Shown: positions 40,291 through 47,462 of the stretch, piece after piece | Layout of the letters: every line of letters starts with the position of its first letter | Position numbering within the stretch: the first letter of the stretch is position 1 | DNA from: Phyllobacterium sp. T1293 | GTDB lineage: Bacteria; Pseudomonadota; Alphaproteobacteria; Rhizobiales; Rhizobiaceae | NCBI RefSeq assembly: GCF_020731415.2 | Contig: NZ_CP088273.1 | Span: forward strand, 935,001 to 999,000 | Length of the DNA: 64,000 nucleotides | Reading direction: 5' to 3' | Notes under the pieces: generated by a model | Database searches by the model: none | Told to the model about the DNA's origin: nothing | The model's input: the letters and a program-made list of their open reading frames with translations, nothing else | Translations under genes and position numbers: made by a program

Positions 40291-40716
40291 CTATGCCAGA
40301 AACTTGACAAACACGAGCTCCGGATCGTTATCGTCCAGGTTATGAATATACCCGCTCGGGCTAAAGTTAGCTTGAGAGAGAAGCCTCTGCATTACCTGAT
40401 TTGAGAGGTTTGTTGTTGCCCAAATTTTCGGTGTTGTGCAGATATCTATAAAGTAGCACAGCAGGGCAGCGCCGACGCCCTTCTTTCGGAATGCCGTCCC
40501 AACCATGATCATTTCAATCATGCCTGAGCGAAAGAAATGGTAGTTGAAAACACCGTAGGCGGCGATTTCGTTATTATGACAAGCCACAAAACATTCGTTC
40601 GCGTCGATCCATTGTTTTATTTCTTTGGTACGCTCTGAATAGGTGGGGGTGACGGTATCAAGAGACGTCAGAACATCCAGATCGTTCAACGCGGCCAGCC
40701 GCATTTCAATTTTCAT
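40291..40716 (-). CDS. GNAT acetyltransferase, cargo gene
   Basis: 141 residues. The acetyl-CoA loop is FRKKGVGAALLCYFID (R-x-x-G-x-G-x-A) at about residues 76-91 and the strand before it IEMIMVGT is typical. It has an N-terminal strand (MRLAALNDLDVLTSLD) and a final YIHNLDDNDPELVFV. Substrate unknown; prophage-carried GNATs may act on toxins, tRNA or small molecules. Confidence 0.85.
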   Translation of the reverse strand: MKIEMRLAALNDLDVLTSLDTVTPTYSERTKEIKQWIDANECFVACHNNEIAAYGVFNYHFFRSGMIEMIMVGTAFRKKGVGAALLCYFIDICTTPKIWATTNLSNQVMQRLLSQANFSPSGYIHNLDDNDPELVFVKFLA

Positions 40717-40933
40717 GTTTTCAGTACCAGCTGATCAACGATCAGTTTCTTGCTCTTGGTGCGTTTACTTCAATTCGAGTGTTTCATTAGCTGAAACCTG
40801 TTTCAATTTTGTTCTCAATAACCAAAGAGTCAAGTGGAGTAACAGTCCGTTTCAGGGTTGGGGCAACTCGAGTGTCTGTTGTCAGAGTAGGCGCCACCTT
40901 ATAGATTAGGACGATACTTTGGAGATTGGGTGC

Positions 40934-41371
40934 ATGGCAATCAAACGAATGGACAACGTCGGAATCGTCGTCGAAGACCTGGACGTGGCGATCGATTTCT
41001 TGCTCGAGCTCGGCCTGGAGCTCGAAGGGCGGACCACGATCGAAGGAGAATGGGCTGGCCGTGTGACTGGACTGGGCGATCAGCGTGTCGAGATTGCTAT
41101 GATGCGCACACCGGACGGCCACAGCCGGCTCGAACTCTCCCGCTTCCTCACGCCGCCTGTCGTCGCAGATCACCGCAACGCGCCAGTCAACGCCCTAGGC
41201 TATCTCCGCGTTATGTTTGCTGTCGATGATGTGGACGACACGCTTGAAAGGCTTCGTAAGCGCGGCGCGCAGCTTGTGGGCGAAGTGGTCCAGTATAAAA
41301 ACGTGTATCGACTTTGCTACATCCGTGGGCCTGAAGGACTTCTCATCGGGCTCGCCCAAGAACTCAGCTGA
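40934..41371 (+). CDS. VOC (glyoxalase-like) protein, cargo gene
   Basis: 145 residues with two half-modules: RMDNVGIVVEDLDVAIDFLLELG at the front and LRVMFAVDDVDDTLERLRKRG in the second half, ending YIRGPEGLLIGLAQEL. Metal-ligand positions (an H/E pattern) include E in VEIAMMRTPDG and the terminal E. Related proteins include lactoylglutathione lyase-like enzymes and antibiotic-binding proteins; which applies is unclear. GGAG lies nine bases before ATG 40934. High GC relative to the neighbouring cargo genes hints at a separate origin. Confidence 0.85.
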   Translation: MAIKRMDNVGIVVEDLDVAIDFLLELGLELEGRTTIEGEWAGRVTGLGDQRVEIAMMRTPDGHSRLELSRFLTPPVVADHRNAPVNALGYLRVMFAVDDVDDTLERLRKRGAQLVGEVVQYKNVYRLCYIRGPEGLLIGLAQELS

Positions 41372-41448
41372 GAGTGATACGAAGACAAATAGGAAAGAGT
41401 GATCGAGGTCAGCGAGCGCGTGAGGTTGACTTGTCACTCTGTTATCGC

Positions 41449-42141
41449 TCATTCCAATATTAATTCTTCCAGTTTGGGAGGCTCGGGTGGCAATACGATC
41501 AGTTCGTCGTCGGGCAGGGGCTTTTGAAGCCTAAGCGCCTCTTTCCTCGGAGCATTCAGCCAAATGTCGATGTCTTCCGGGGTGCGCAGGATAACCGGCA
41601 TCGCCTTGGAGTGGATAGGTTCGACGACAGCATTCGGGCGCGTTGTCAGGAAGGCGAATATCTCCGTATCAACCGGGCCTTCCTTTGCCTTGCGCACACC
41701 GCTCCATTTCGTCCAGACGCCAGCGAACCAGAAGAGGGGCTTTTCCTCGTTCAAGGCGAACCAATAGAGCGGAAGCTTGTTTGTGACGGGATCGCGGACG
41801 CTGCCATATTCTGAAAATTGGGTGACAGGCACAACACAACGGTTTTCCTCGCCCATCCAAGTCTGCCAGTGCGGTATCCATGACTTGCGGACGTTGGTCA
41901 CTCCACTGTCGACGGTTACGCCTGTTTTGGCGTTGGGCTTCAGGTGTTCGGCAGGCGTCGGCATTCCCCAGCGGAGCATCGCCAGTTCCATCTCGCCGTC
42001 TGCATCCTTGCGCGCGATCGGTGCCGGATAGTCCGGATAGATATTGTCGTCAAACTCATTTCGGTTGGTTCGGTTGCCGATCCCCTTGAAGAGATCGCGC
42101 ATTGCTTCAACGCCCATGGTGATACGGAAAAGATTGCACAT
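41449..42141 (-). CDS. SRAP-family DNA-protein crosslink sensor (YedK/HMCES-like)
   Basis: 230 residues, starting MCN with Cys2 as the residue that bonds abasic sites in single-stranded DNA. Further SRAP landmarks are VRKSWIPHW near residue 83 (N-V-R), TQFSEYG near residue 110 (active-site Glu) and EPIHSKAMPVIL near residue 175 (His). The family protects abasic sites at replication forks and forms a thiazolidine link. A phage-borne copy may guard replicating phage DNA. ATG 42141 must be the start for Cys2 to be N-terminal after Met removal. Confidence 0.92.
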   Translation of the reverse strand: MCNLFRITMGVEAMRDLFKGIGNRTNRNEFDDNIYPDYPAPIARKDADGEMELAMLRWGMPTPAEHLKPNAKTGVTVDSGVTNVRKSWIPHWQTWMGEENRCVVPVTQFSEYGSVRDPVTNKLPLYWFALNEEKPLFWFAGVWTKWSGVRKAKEGPVDTEIFAFLTTRPNAVVEPIHSKAMPVILRTPEDIDIWLNAPRKEALRLQKPLPDDELIVLPPEPPKLEELILE

Positions 42142-42201
42142 AGTCAGATCGGTTCCCTTTTATCAGAGATGATAATTGATCCGGTTGCGATCACAAGATG
42201 C

Positions 42202-42429
42202 TCAATCCCGTGGCCCATTTGCCTTGCCGACAACCGAGACGGTCTTCCTGTCACAGGCGTTGCACTTGAGTTTCGGTCTGATTGCATTGATTGGAGAGTA
42301 CAATCCATATTTCTTTGCGAGCTCGTATCGGTCGATCTGTTTTGTGTGACCGCATTCGGTGCAGAGCGCGAAAAGTATCTCGTAACTTGCCAGATCGATG
42401 AATGCCTCCATATTGGTGACCATCATCAT
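42202..42429 (-). CDS. zinc-ribbon protein, tandem paralogue 1
   Basis: About 75 residues with two CxxC knuckles, FALCTECGHTKQIDRYEL and LKCNACDRKT, separated by 33 residues. It is a near match in layout to the next gene. AAGGTG precedes the first of three adjacent ATG codons at 42429. Likely a nucleic-acid- or protein-binding zinc ribbon. Function unknown. Confidence 0.7.
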   Translation of the reverse strand: MMMVTNMEAFIDLASYEILFALCTECGHTKQIDRYELAKKYGLYSPINAIRPKLKCNACDRKTVSVVGKANGPRD

Positions 42430-42455
42430 ATAAACGCGCACCTTGCCCACGGTGC

Positions 42456-42701
42456 TTAATCCCGCGCCCGGTTTCGCGTGCCGAACTCGTTCATGAGTTT
42501 TCCCTTGCAGAGATTGCATTTGAGCAGCGGAGCCAAACTATTGATCCTGGTGTGCTTCCCATGCTTTCGCTCAAGCGCGTATCGATCAACCAATCCATCC
42601 CGGCAGCAGTTACTACAATAGCCATAGAGATCATCCCAACTTTCCAGATCACAGAAACGATCCGTGTCTTTCGGCCCGTTCAATGACTTCTTCCTAGCCA
42701 A
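42456..42701 (-). CDS. zinc-ribbon protein, tandem paralogue 2
   Basis: 81 residues from TTG 42701 (AGAGG upstream), with YGYCSNCCRDGLVDRYALERKH and LKCNLCKGKL. Shares with its neighbour the C-x2-C, DRY-x-L, [AI]-x-L and LKCN-x-C positions, so one is a duplicate of the other. It overlaps the preceding gene by eight bases. Confidence 0.7.
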   Translation of the reverse strand: MARKKSLNGPKDTDRFCDLESWDDLYGYCSNCCRDGLVDRYALERKHGKHTRINSLAPLLKCNLCKGKLMNEFGTRNRARD

Positions 42702-43011
42702 AGCGCCCGACCTCTATTCGTTGCCAGCGTGAGCGCCATTTGCGGCTCATAAGTTCCTTGGGATCAACCCATTCAGCATCGAATGCCTTTAAGAAGGTCT
42801 CTGCCTGCGCTTTGAGTGCAAAGCAGTAAACGATGTATCCCTCATTCCACGACCATGCAGATTTGTTCAGGCGGCTGCATTCCAGTTGTTTGGACAGAGC
42901 TTCCACTTCATGGAACCTAAAACGTACCTCTAAGGCGGTCAATGCTACCTGATAGGGGTATATCTGATTGAATAGCGTATCTGGGATGTCGCCTCTGCTA
43001 CGACTGGCCAT
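42694..43011 (-). CDS. cargo-region protein, 105 residues
   Basis: Unrecognised. Strand-helix protein with ALEVRFRFHEVEALSKQLEC and WNEGYIVYCFALKAQAETFLKAF, a ferredoxin-like layout. ATG 43011 has GAGG upstream and comes one base after the stop of the 63-residue gene; the longer frame to 43065 would overlap that gene. Confidence 0.65.
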   Translation of the reverse strand: MASRSRGDIPDTLFNQIYPYQVALTALEVRFRFHEVEALSKQLECSRLNKSAWSWNEGYIVYCFALKAQAETFLKAFDAEWVDPKELMSRKWRSRWQRIEVGRFG

Positions 43012-43012
43012 C

Positions 43013-43204
43013 TCAGTGCCTCGACGTTCTGGGTTTCCATCCACGCGCATAGCCATGCCCGGCAATCAGCGCAGCGTACTCAATCTCTCTGATGAGGTAG
43101 GCACAGTCACGGAGCAGGGCGTCTATCGCCGCTCTGGTGTCGCCATGGTGTTCGGCGATGTATCGATCAATCTCGTCATCATGGTTTAATACCGGCTCGT
43201 TCAT
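43013..43204 (-). CDS. cargo-region protein, 63 residues
   Basis: Small helical protein: DEIDRYIAEHHGDTRAAIDAL, then IREIEYAALIAGHGYARGW. The pattern (E-x-HHGD-x-RAAI ... GYARGW) recurs in small rhizobial phage proteins that I cannot name. GGAG precedes ATG 43204 by ten bases. Heads a leftward string of four short genes that ends with the zinc-ribbon pair. Confidence 0.65.
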   Translation of the reverse strand: MNEPVLNHDDEIDRYIAEHHGDTRAAIDALLRDCAYLIREIEYAALIAGHGYARGWKPRTSRH

Positions 43205-43305
43205 GGCCCGTTTCTCCTTCCAGAGACAAAGCCTGTCCGCTCCCCATCGCGCGAGACAGTTGGGGTTATCAGGTTTCAGGTTGTACTTATGCTAATTCTG
43301 CAGTT

Positions 43306-43761
43306 TCAGTTGAGCTGCCGCTTCTTCGCTGCCAATGCCTTCTGCAGATCAGCGGCAAATTTCTCGACAGTAACCACCGGCCCCTTGTCGTGTCCGTCAA
43401 AACAAACTGCAATCTGGTCCACTTCAAGCGATGGCAGGACTTTCTCAAGCGCTACATCGAGAGGGATTGGTCTTACCTCTAGCCCGGATAAATCGGCCTG
43501 GGGTGGTATCCATAAATAGGCGAACTGTTTCGCTGGCCAGACCGGGAACATGAACGGCACAAGATGTTCGTCGTCCATCATGGCCCATCGTTCGCCGACA
43601 CCACACGCCCAGATGCATTCCGTTCTAATCACCATATCGATGAAATATTTGTAGCGCTTGACCGGGGCATAGGTGAGGACTTTCAAAATCTCGCCCATAT
43701 CCGGTTCATTTGCCTTCTGCCAATCGGCGCGCGTATCTGTGCTGGCAGCAGATCCCACCAT
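43306..43761 (-). CDS. DUF2750 family protein
   Basis: 151 residues. APVKRYKYFIDMVIRTECIW, then a line of VGERWAMMDDEHLVPFMFPVWP and PIPLDVALEKVLPSLEVDQI match DUF2750, a small domain of unknown role in bacteria. A perfect AAGGAGG lies six bases before ATG 43761. No partner is evident. Confidence 0.8.
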   Translation of the reverse strand: MVGSAASTDTRADWQKANEPDMGEILKVLTYAPVKRYKYFIDMVIRTECIWACGVGERWAMMDDEHLVPFMFPVWPAKQFAYLWIPPQADLSGLEVRPIPLDVALEKVLPSLEVDQIAVCFDGHDKGPVVTVEKFAADLQKALAAKKRQLN

Positions 43762-43911
43762 TGGCGTACCTCCTTATGTACTCAATGTTCTATCTTTGTT
43801 CTCATTGGGCAAGAGAGTCAAGGATGAAAGCGCGGGAAAGAATGTTGTGATTCATTTGACCGTGGCGCCAGTCTGGCTCTATCCACACAATACTGCATGG
43901 ACTCACCACTA

Positions 43912-44112
43912 TTATTGCAGGCGGGCCGGATGTTCAAACGGCAGGAAATCTTCCTCAAAGGTGCCGTGGGCGAAATAGTCCAAAGCACGCTGCCCTTCCG
44001 CACTAGCCAAGTCTGGCGACTTTCGATCGGGGCCGGCCAACAAAACACCAATGACAATATAGGCATCCTGAAGCTTAGCTTCGAGTTCTTCAATACGCTT
44101 TTGCAATACCAT
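43912..44112 (-). CDS. small coiled-coil protein, 66 residues
   Basis: Starts with a short coiled coil (VLQKRIEELEAKLQDAYIVI) and ends with an acidic/aromatic tail (DYFAHGTFEEDFLPFEH). GGAGG five bases before ATG 44112 makes translation likely. Function unknown. Confidence 0.6.
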   Translation of the reverse strand: MVLQKRIEELEAKLQDAYIVIGVLLAGPDRKSPDLASAEGQRALDYFAHGTFEEDFLPFEHPARLQ

Positions 44113-44251
44113 AACAACCTCCGTCGAGCAGTGCGCCCTCGCGGCGCCCGCACATCTGTCGACGATGGTTGTGGATGTTGGTCATGAGGCGACTTTACAG
44201 TTGGTGGCCCATTTTGGGAAGGTGAGGTAAATCTCATTTTGAGGCCAACCA

Positions 44252-45382
44252 ATGTCTGAAATCACCGTTTCCCGAGAAGAATTGTATAAAATGTTATGGG
44301 AAATGCCGATGAAGCAGGTCATTGATCACTACGACACCAGCTATCACCACCTCCGAAAATTCTGCGATGAATACAAAGTTCCCACACCACCGTCCGGGTA
44401 TTGGAAGCAGGTTGAGCTAGGCAAGGAATTACCCGTTCAGCCTCCCTTGAAGCCGTACAACTACGAGAAGGGACGGCTGCGGACGGGTTTCAAAAGAGAA
44501 ACTGAACTGGATCGAGCGCGGTTGGAACGAGTCCGCAAGATAAGCAGCGGATTTGAAAAATTCAAAGTCCCAGAGCGGCTCGCACGTCCTCACCCGATTG
44601 TTAGTGTGTTTTTCAAAGGCGTATATAATTCTCGACACTATAATCACGAGAACCAGAAACAGTACGAACCACCGTTTTCTCCCGAAACACACCGCGCCCT
44701 GAGAATTCTGGATACTTTCCTCAAGGCTTTGGAGGCGAAAGGCTACAGCTTCGAAGAAGATCAGAATTGGTGGATTTACGGACAGTCCGGTTCTCACAAG
44801 ATCCACTTCCGATTTCGCGAACAGTATCGACAGGTGAAAATAACCCATCCAAAACGCACATCCTTTGCGACAGAAATTGAAAGAAAACTCTATCACCTGA
44901 TGAGGCGTGAAAGTTCCGTGACTCTCGAGCCCAAGGGCATTGTAGAGTTTACGTCAGATCGTCTCAGCCTTTGGGCAGACAAAGAAACAAAGCCTCTTGA
45001 GGAACAACTGCCCCAGCTCTTACTGAATGTCTTGCTTGACCGCGACCGTGCCGAACATGAAGCCATTTTGGCGAGGGAAAGAGAAAAAGAACGAGATGAG
45101 CGTGCCGCGATAAGAGAGGCCGAGCGTAGACGAAAAGCGCAAGACCAAGCTTCGTTGGACGCCTTCACATCAATGGCCACCGCGTGGGAGACCAAAGGCA
45201 AGCTCCAGTCCTTCTATTTTGCTCTGAGGTCGTTACCGGACGATGGATCCACAGTAATTGGTGAGCGTTCGATCGATGAATGGAAAGCCTGGCTGGAACA
45301 AAAGATAGCCGCAATGGATCCGCTTAGGAATGGTGCCGAGGAGGTATTCAGGCGGTTGGAACGGGTGAGAAACGTCGATTAG
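44252..45382 (+). CDS. 376-residue accessory protein with N-terminal HTH-like domain
   Basis: Begins with SREELYKMLWEMPMKQVIDHY and CDEYKVPTPPSGYWKQVELG, a motif I know from unnamed proteins in variable regions of Proteobacteria (SR-x-ELY-x-x-[VM]W ... C-x-x-x-x-[IV]P-x-PP-x-GYW). It looks like a helix-turn-helix followed by a long body: a mixed domain (residues 140-250), then a charged coiled coil (AREREKERDERAAIREAERRR) and a helical end. It is the only rightward gene among leftward ones here and ends in a 4-base overlap with the AlpA-like gene. Defence or regulation are possible roles. Confidence 0.6.
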   Translation: MSEITVSREELYKMLWEMPMKQVIDHYDTSYHHLRKFCDEYKVPTPPSGYWKQVELGKELPVQPPLKPYNYEKGRLRTGFKRETELDRARLERVRKISSGFEKFKVPERLARPHPIVSVFFKGVYNSRHYNHENQKQYEPPFSPETHRALRILDTFLKALEAKGYSFEEDQNWWIYGQSGSHKIHFRFREQYRQVKITHPKRTSFATEIERKLYHLMRRESSVTLEPKGIVEFTSDRLSLWADKETKPLEEQLPQLLLNVLLDRDRAEHEAILAREREKERDERAAIREAERRRKAQDQASLDAFTSMATAWETKGKLQSFYFALRSLPDDGSTVIGERSIDEWKAWLEQKIAAMDPLRNGAEEVFRRLERVRNVD

Positions 45383-45903
45383 CGTTGGCGATATCTATCT
45401 ATTTGCCTCTGGTCTTCTCGTTCATATCGAGCGTGTTCATCCAACCCAAGAGGAGTGAGTTTAAACTTTCTTGGCGCATCTTTGGGTTGCCGAACCTCAG
45501 CGACCGCGCCTTTTTCAACGAGCTCTTCCAACGTACGATCAGCCACCCCTCGTATAAACCGCGTCTCCTGTGGCTCTGGATGGCGTGGATGAAGATACCT
45601 AAGCGCTTGTTCTTGCCTATCGTTAAGCCTCAATTTAGGCCGGTCAGCTTGGATGACTTCATGTTCTCTCTGCCACTTTTGAAGTTCAGATTCCCCATCA
45701 TCATTGATTGCCGGTGCGCGTGCGGTTTGAATACCCGCAATCTCATCCAACTTGGCATCAATCGCCTTTTTATCCCAACGCCGGGATCCGTTTATTGGCT
45801 TCGGCATCGTGCCCTTGCGGACCCAATCGGAGAAAGCGGACGGTTTTAGACCGCAATAAGCCGCAGCTTCTCCGCGGGTGAGTAGGCGTTTTTCTTCGGT
45901 CAT
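45379..45903 (-). CDS. AlpA-like DNA-binding protein
   Basis: 174 residues. The front, LLTRGEAAAYCGLKPSAFSDWVRKG, is a MerR/AlpA helix-turn-helix, then MPKPINGSRRWDKKAIDAKLD completes the wing. A charged middle part is followed by a winged-helix-like C terminus (DRTLEELVEKGAVAEVRQP). It is the last gene of the XRE-prtN-alpA-like unit. It may regulate late genes or excision. Confidence 0.8.
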   Translation of the reverse strand: MTEEKRLLTRGEAAAYCGLKPSAFSDWVRKGTMPKPINGSRRWDKKAIDAKLDEIAGIQTARAPAINDDGESELQKWQREHEVIQADRPKLRLNDRQEQALRYLHPRHPEPQETRFIRGVADRTLEELVEKGAVAEVRQPKDAPRKFKLTPLGLDEHARYEREDQRQIDRYRQR

Positions 45904-45906
45904 GGT

Positions 45907-46200
45907 TTACTCGAAAATCTGCTTGTATTCTTTGACGGCTTCAGCCCGCCGCGCATCAATATACTCAGCTAGATCAAGAATGTGCACGCCACGATGGCTT
46001 CTCTGACTTTTTTCCAATCTGGTAATTGGGATGGCAATTTCACCCAACGCAGCTTTTCTCATAAATTTCTCAATTGTGAGGTGACTGAAGTAGTCCTGGC
46101 AGACTTGATCTAGCGGCACGACCGCCGTTGGTCCGTACTGAGCCATAAGGAAGAATAGCGTGTTCAGACCAGACGGCTTCGGTTCGTACTTCTTGATCAT
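45907..46200 (-). CDS. prtN: PrtN-type pyocin activator family protein
   Basis: 97 residues of the PrtN family: NTLFFLMAQYGPTAVVPLDQ, VCQDYFSHLTIEKFMRKAAL, GEIAIPITRLEKSQRSHRGV and HILDLAEYIDARRAEAVKEY in series. In Pseudomonas, PrtN switches on pyocin genes after DNA damage removes a repressor. Here it lies in ATGA overlap with an XRE repressor-like gene, the likely counterpart. It may switch on the lytic genes or the cargo. Confidence 0.93.
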   Translation of the reverse strand: MIKKYEPKPSGLNTLFFLMAQYGPTAVVPLDQVCQDYFSHLTIEKFMRKAALGEIAIPITRLEKSQRSHRGVHILDLAEYIDARRAEAVKEYKQIFE

Positions 46201-46424
46201 CGATCCCTCAACCTGACGCCTGGGCCATTGCCGTTCGGATCAATGAAAAGCACGCCGGCTGCTGTGAGGGCACGTTCGATCGCCGCGAGATTGTTTGCGA
46301 TAGGTATACGCCGGGAAGATTCGAAATCTCGAATCGTGGATGCGGAGACGCCAGCTTCCTTCGCTAATTCAGGTTGCGTCCATTCCAACATTGCTCGAGC
46401 GGCTCGACATTGAGCGGGGTTCAT
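46197..46424 (-). CDS. XRE-family transcriptional regulator
   Basis: 75 residues that are almost entirely a Cro/C1-type helix-turn-helix: RAARAMLEWTQPELAKEAGV, SASTIRDFESSRR, NLAAIERALTAAGV. GAGGA precedes ATG 46424. There is no LexA-like protease domain, so inactivation must use another route. The 18-bp inverted repeat just upstream is its likely operator, shared with the divergent gene. Confidence 0.9.
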   Translation of the reverse strand: MNPAQCRAARAMLEWTQPELAKEAGVSASTIRDFESSRRIPIANNLAAIERALTAAGVLFIDPNGNGPGVRLRDR

Positions 46425-46434
46425 CGCAGTATCC

Positions 46435-46500
46435 TCAATAAAAAACACCAACATCAATAATTAATGTTGACTTTGCACCAAGGTTGGTGTTTTTTATTGA
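46435..46500. promoter_or_regulatory. divergent operator with long inverted repeat
   Basis: An 18-bp perfect inverted repeat: the arms are 46435-46452 (ends CACCAAC) and 46483-46500 (starts GTTGGTG), 30 bases apart. A nested shorter repeat CAACAT/ATGTTG lies at the left. The region is between the XRE start (46424) and the HTH gene start (46541), so one repressor could control both. Confidence 0.75.
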
Positions 46501-46540
46501 TATAGAAGTTTAATGCTGAACGCAACGAGGAGCCGCTGCA

Positions 46541-46987
46541 ATGTATCTAGAAGAACTTTCCGACAGACCAAGGTTCTCAACCCGCGCCCCAATCGAGGGC
46601 AGGGACTACGCCAAGGGTACGCCCCTAGATTCATTTATCCTTCCTGACGCGCCATTTAGCTGGCAGGAATTTCTCGAACTGACGCATGATGTCTTAAAGA
46701 CGTCCAAGAATCCACAAGAGCTCAAACTGGCCACAATGCTTTACAACGCCGTAGGCGATCGCATGGGCAATCCGTGGGCAGGAGATACAAGCCGCATCAT
46801 GCAGTACCACAAGGCGCGCGTTGCCTTGCTTGCTCGCACGCAAAGCAAGCACAGGGACGTGATCGTTGCCATGCTGAAGGCTGGATACTCCATTAGCGCC
46901 ATCGCGAACGCTACAGGCCTTCACGCCTCGTCGGTGCGGCGATGGCGACATCGGCTGATGACGAGCGACAGCCAGTCTTTCCACTGA
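46541..46987 (+). CDS. phage protein with C-terminal helix-turn-helix
   Basis: 148 residues. The C-terminal part, DVIVAMLKAGYSISAIANATGLHASSVRRWRHRL cut to its core SISAIANATGLHASSVRRW, is a resolvase/Hin-like helix-turn-helix. The front 110 residues are helical and unrecognised (FSWQEFLELTHDVL, QELKLATMLYNAVG). GAGGAG precedes ATG 46541 by eight bases. Divergent from the XRE unit, so it is the counterpart of a Cro-like or early gene of the switch. Confidence 0.72.
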   Translation: MYLEELSDRPRFSTRAPIEGRDYAKGTPLDSFILPDAPFSWQEFLELTHDVLKTSKNPQELKLATMLYNAVGDRMGNPWAGDTSRIMQYHKARVALLARTQSKHRDVIVAMLKAGYSISAIANATGLHASSVRRWRHRLMTSDSQSFH

Positions 46988-46992
46988 CGTCA

Positions 46993-47021
46993 GACGCAAA
47001 CGCAAAATATTCGTTTGCGTC
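46993..47021 (+). terminator. hairpin after the HTH gene
   Basis: GACGCAAACG and CGTTTGCGTC pair perfectly around CAAAATATT. No T run follows, so this may be a protein-binding site rather than a terminator. Confidence 0.45.
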
Positions 47022-47178
47022 ACACGAGGAGAAGACAACACCACAGCAGGCCTGACCAGCCGTAAGAGAACCACAATGCCGCTAAGTCCTCCCAAGCACT
47101 GCGGCCAACCCGAGGAGAGTGAGAATGAGAAAACTGACCAAAAGAAGATGAAATAAGGGTGGCCACCCAAATGAACGA

Positions 47179-47255
47179 GGGTGCGTAGCTCAGCTGGATA
47201 GAGCACCGGCCTTCTAAGCCGACGGTTGATGGTTCGAATCCATCCGTGCCCGCCA
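47179..47255 (+). tRNA. tRNA-Arg(TCT): tRNA-Arg(TCT) inside the prophage
   Basis: A 77-base cloverleaf with encoded CCA. Anticodon loop CTTCTAA gives TCT. Acceptor GGGTGCG pairs with CGTGCCC with two wobbles; D arm GCTC/GAGC; T arm TGATGG-TTCGAAT-CCATC is standard. It reads AGA codons, rare in GC-rich hosts. It lies 190 bases before attR and belongs to the phage because the arm-site repeats lie beyond it. Confidence 0.95.
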
Positions 47256-47261
47256 AAAAGG

Positions 47262-47300
47262 AAAGCCAGTCAAACAGGGACTGGCTTTTCGGTATAATTT
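47262..47300 (+). terminator. terminator of tRNA-Arg
   Basis: AAAGCCAGTC and GACTGGCTTT pair around AAACAGG, followed by TTCGGTATAATTTTT. Confidence 0.85.
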
Positions 47301-47368
47301 TTATCAACGAGCCGATTCTCTGTAAGAGCAGCGAAACCGGAGCCAACTCTGGAGTCGAACCAATGCTA

Positions 47369-47390
47369 ATTAGGAAAGATATTAGGAAAA
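47369..47390 (+). promoter_or_regulatory. candidate integrase arm sites 3 and 4
   Basis: ATTAGGAAA at 47369-47377 and ATTAGGAAAA at 47381-47390, direct repeats 12 bases apart, matching the two sites near attL. Confidence 0.55.
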
Positions 47391-47410
47391 GGATTGCTGC
47401 CTGGGTGGAA

Positions 47411-47437
47411 GTCCTAACGTGATCAACACGTTAGGAC
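47411..47437. repeat. perfect hairpin next to attR
   Basis: GTCCTAACGTG and CACGTTAGGAC pair around ATCAA. It is 7 bases from the tRNA-Asn CCA end; it may bind integration factors or stand in for the lost terminator of the tRNA. Confidence 0.6.
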
Positions 47438-47444
47438 AAAGTAG

Positions 47445-47462
47445 TGGCTCCCCGGGCCGGAT
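47445..47462. other. attR core (within tRNA-Asn)
   Basis: TGGCTCCCCGGGCCGGAT, identical to 5853-5870. The intact tRNA continues to the right. Confidence 0.92.

Larger units (their letters stand above)
5853..47462. mobile_element. complete-looking siphovirus-type prophage in tRNA-Asn(GTT)
   Basis: An 18-bp direct repeat, TGGCTCCCCGGGCCGGAT, occurs at 5853-5870 and 47445-47462. The right copy is the 3' end of tRNA-Asn, so the tRNA is kept whole and the left copy is the displaced end. In between are a tyrosine integrase, replication genes, HNH plus both terminases, HK97-type head genes, a long flexible-tail set with tape measure, fibres, lysis genes and a regulatory operon. No structural gene is obviously broken apart from one fibre-assembly-like gene with a G-run frameshift. 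About 41.6 kb is a normal size for such phages. Cargo genes cluster at 38.6-45.4 kb. Confidence 0.93.

Noticed and set aside
43897..44187. 96-codon rightward frame
   Set aside because: It is opposite the 66-residue gene at 43912-44112, which has a very good ribosome site; this frame has none.
47179..47255. tRNA-Arg as the attachment site instead of tRNA-Asn
   Set aside because: No repeat of its 3' end is seen near the integrase, whereas the 18-bp end of tRNA-Asn is duplicated exactly.
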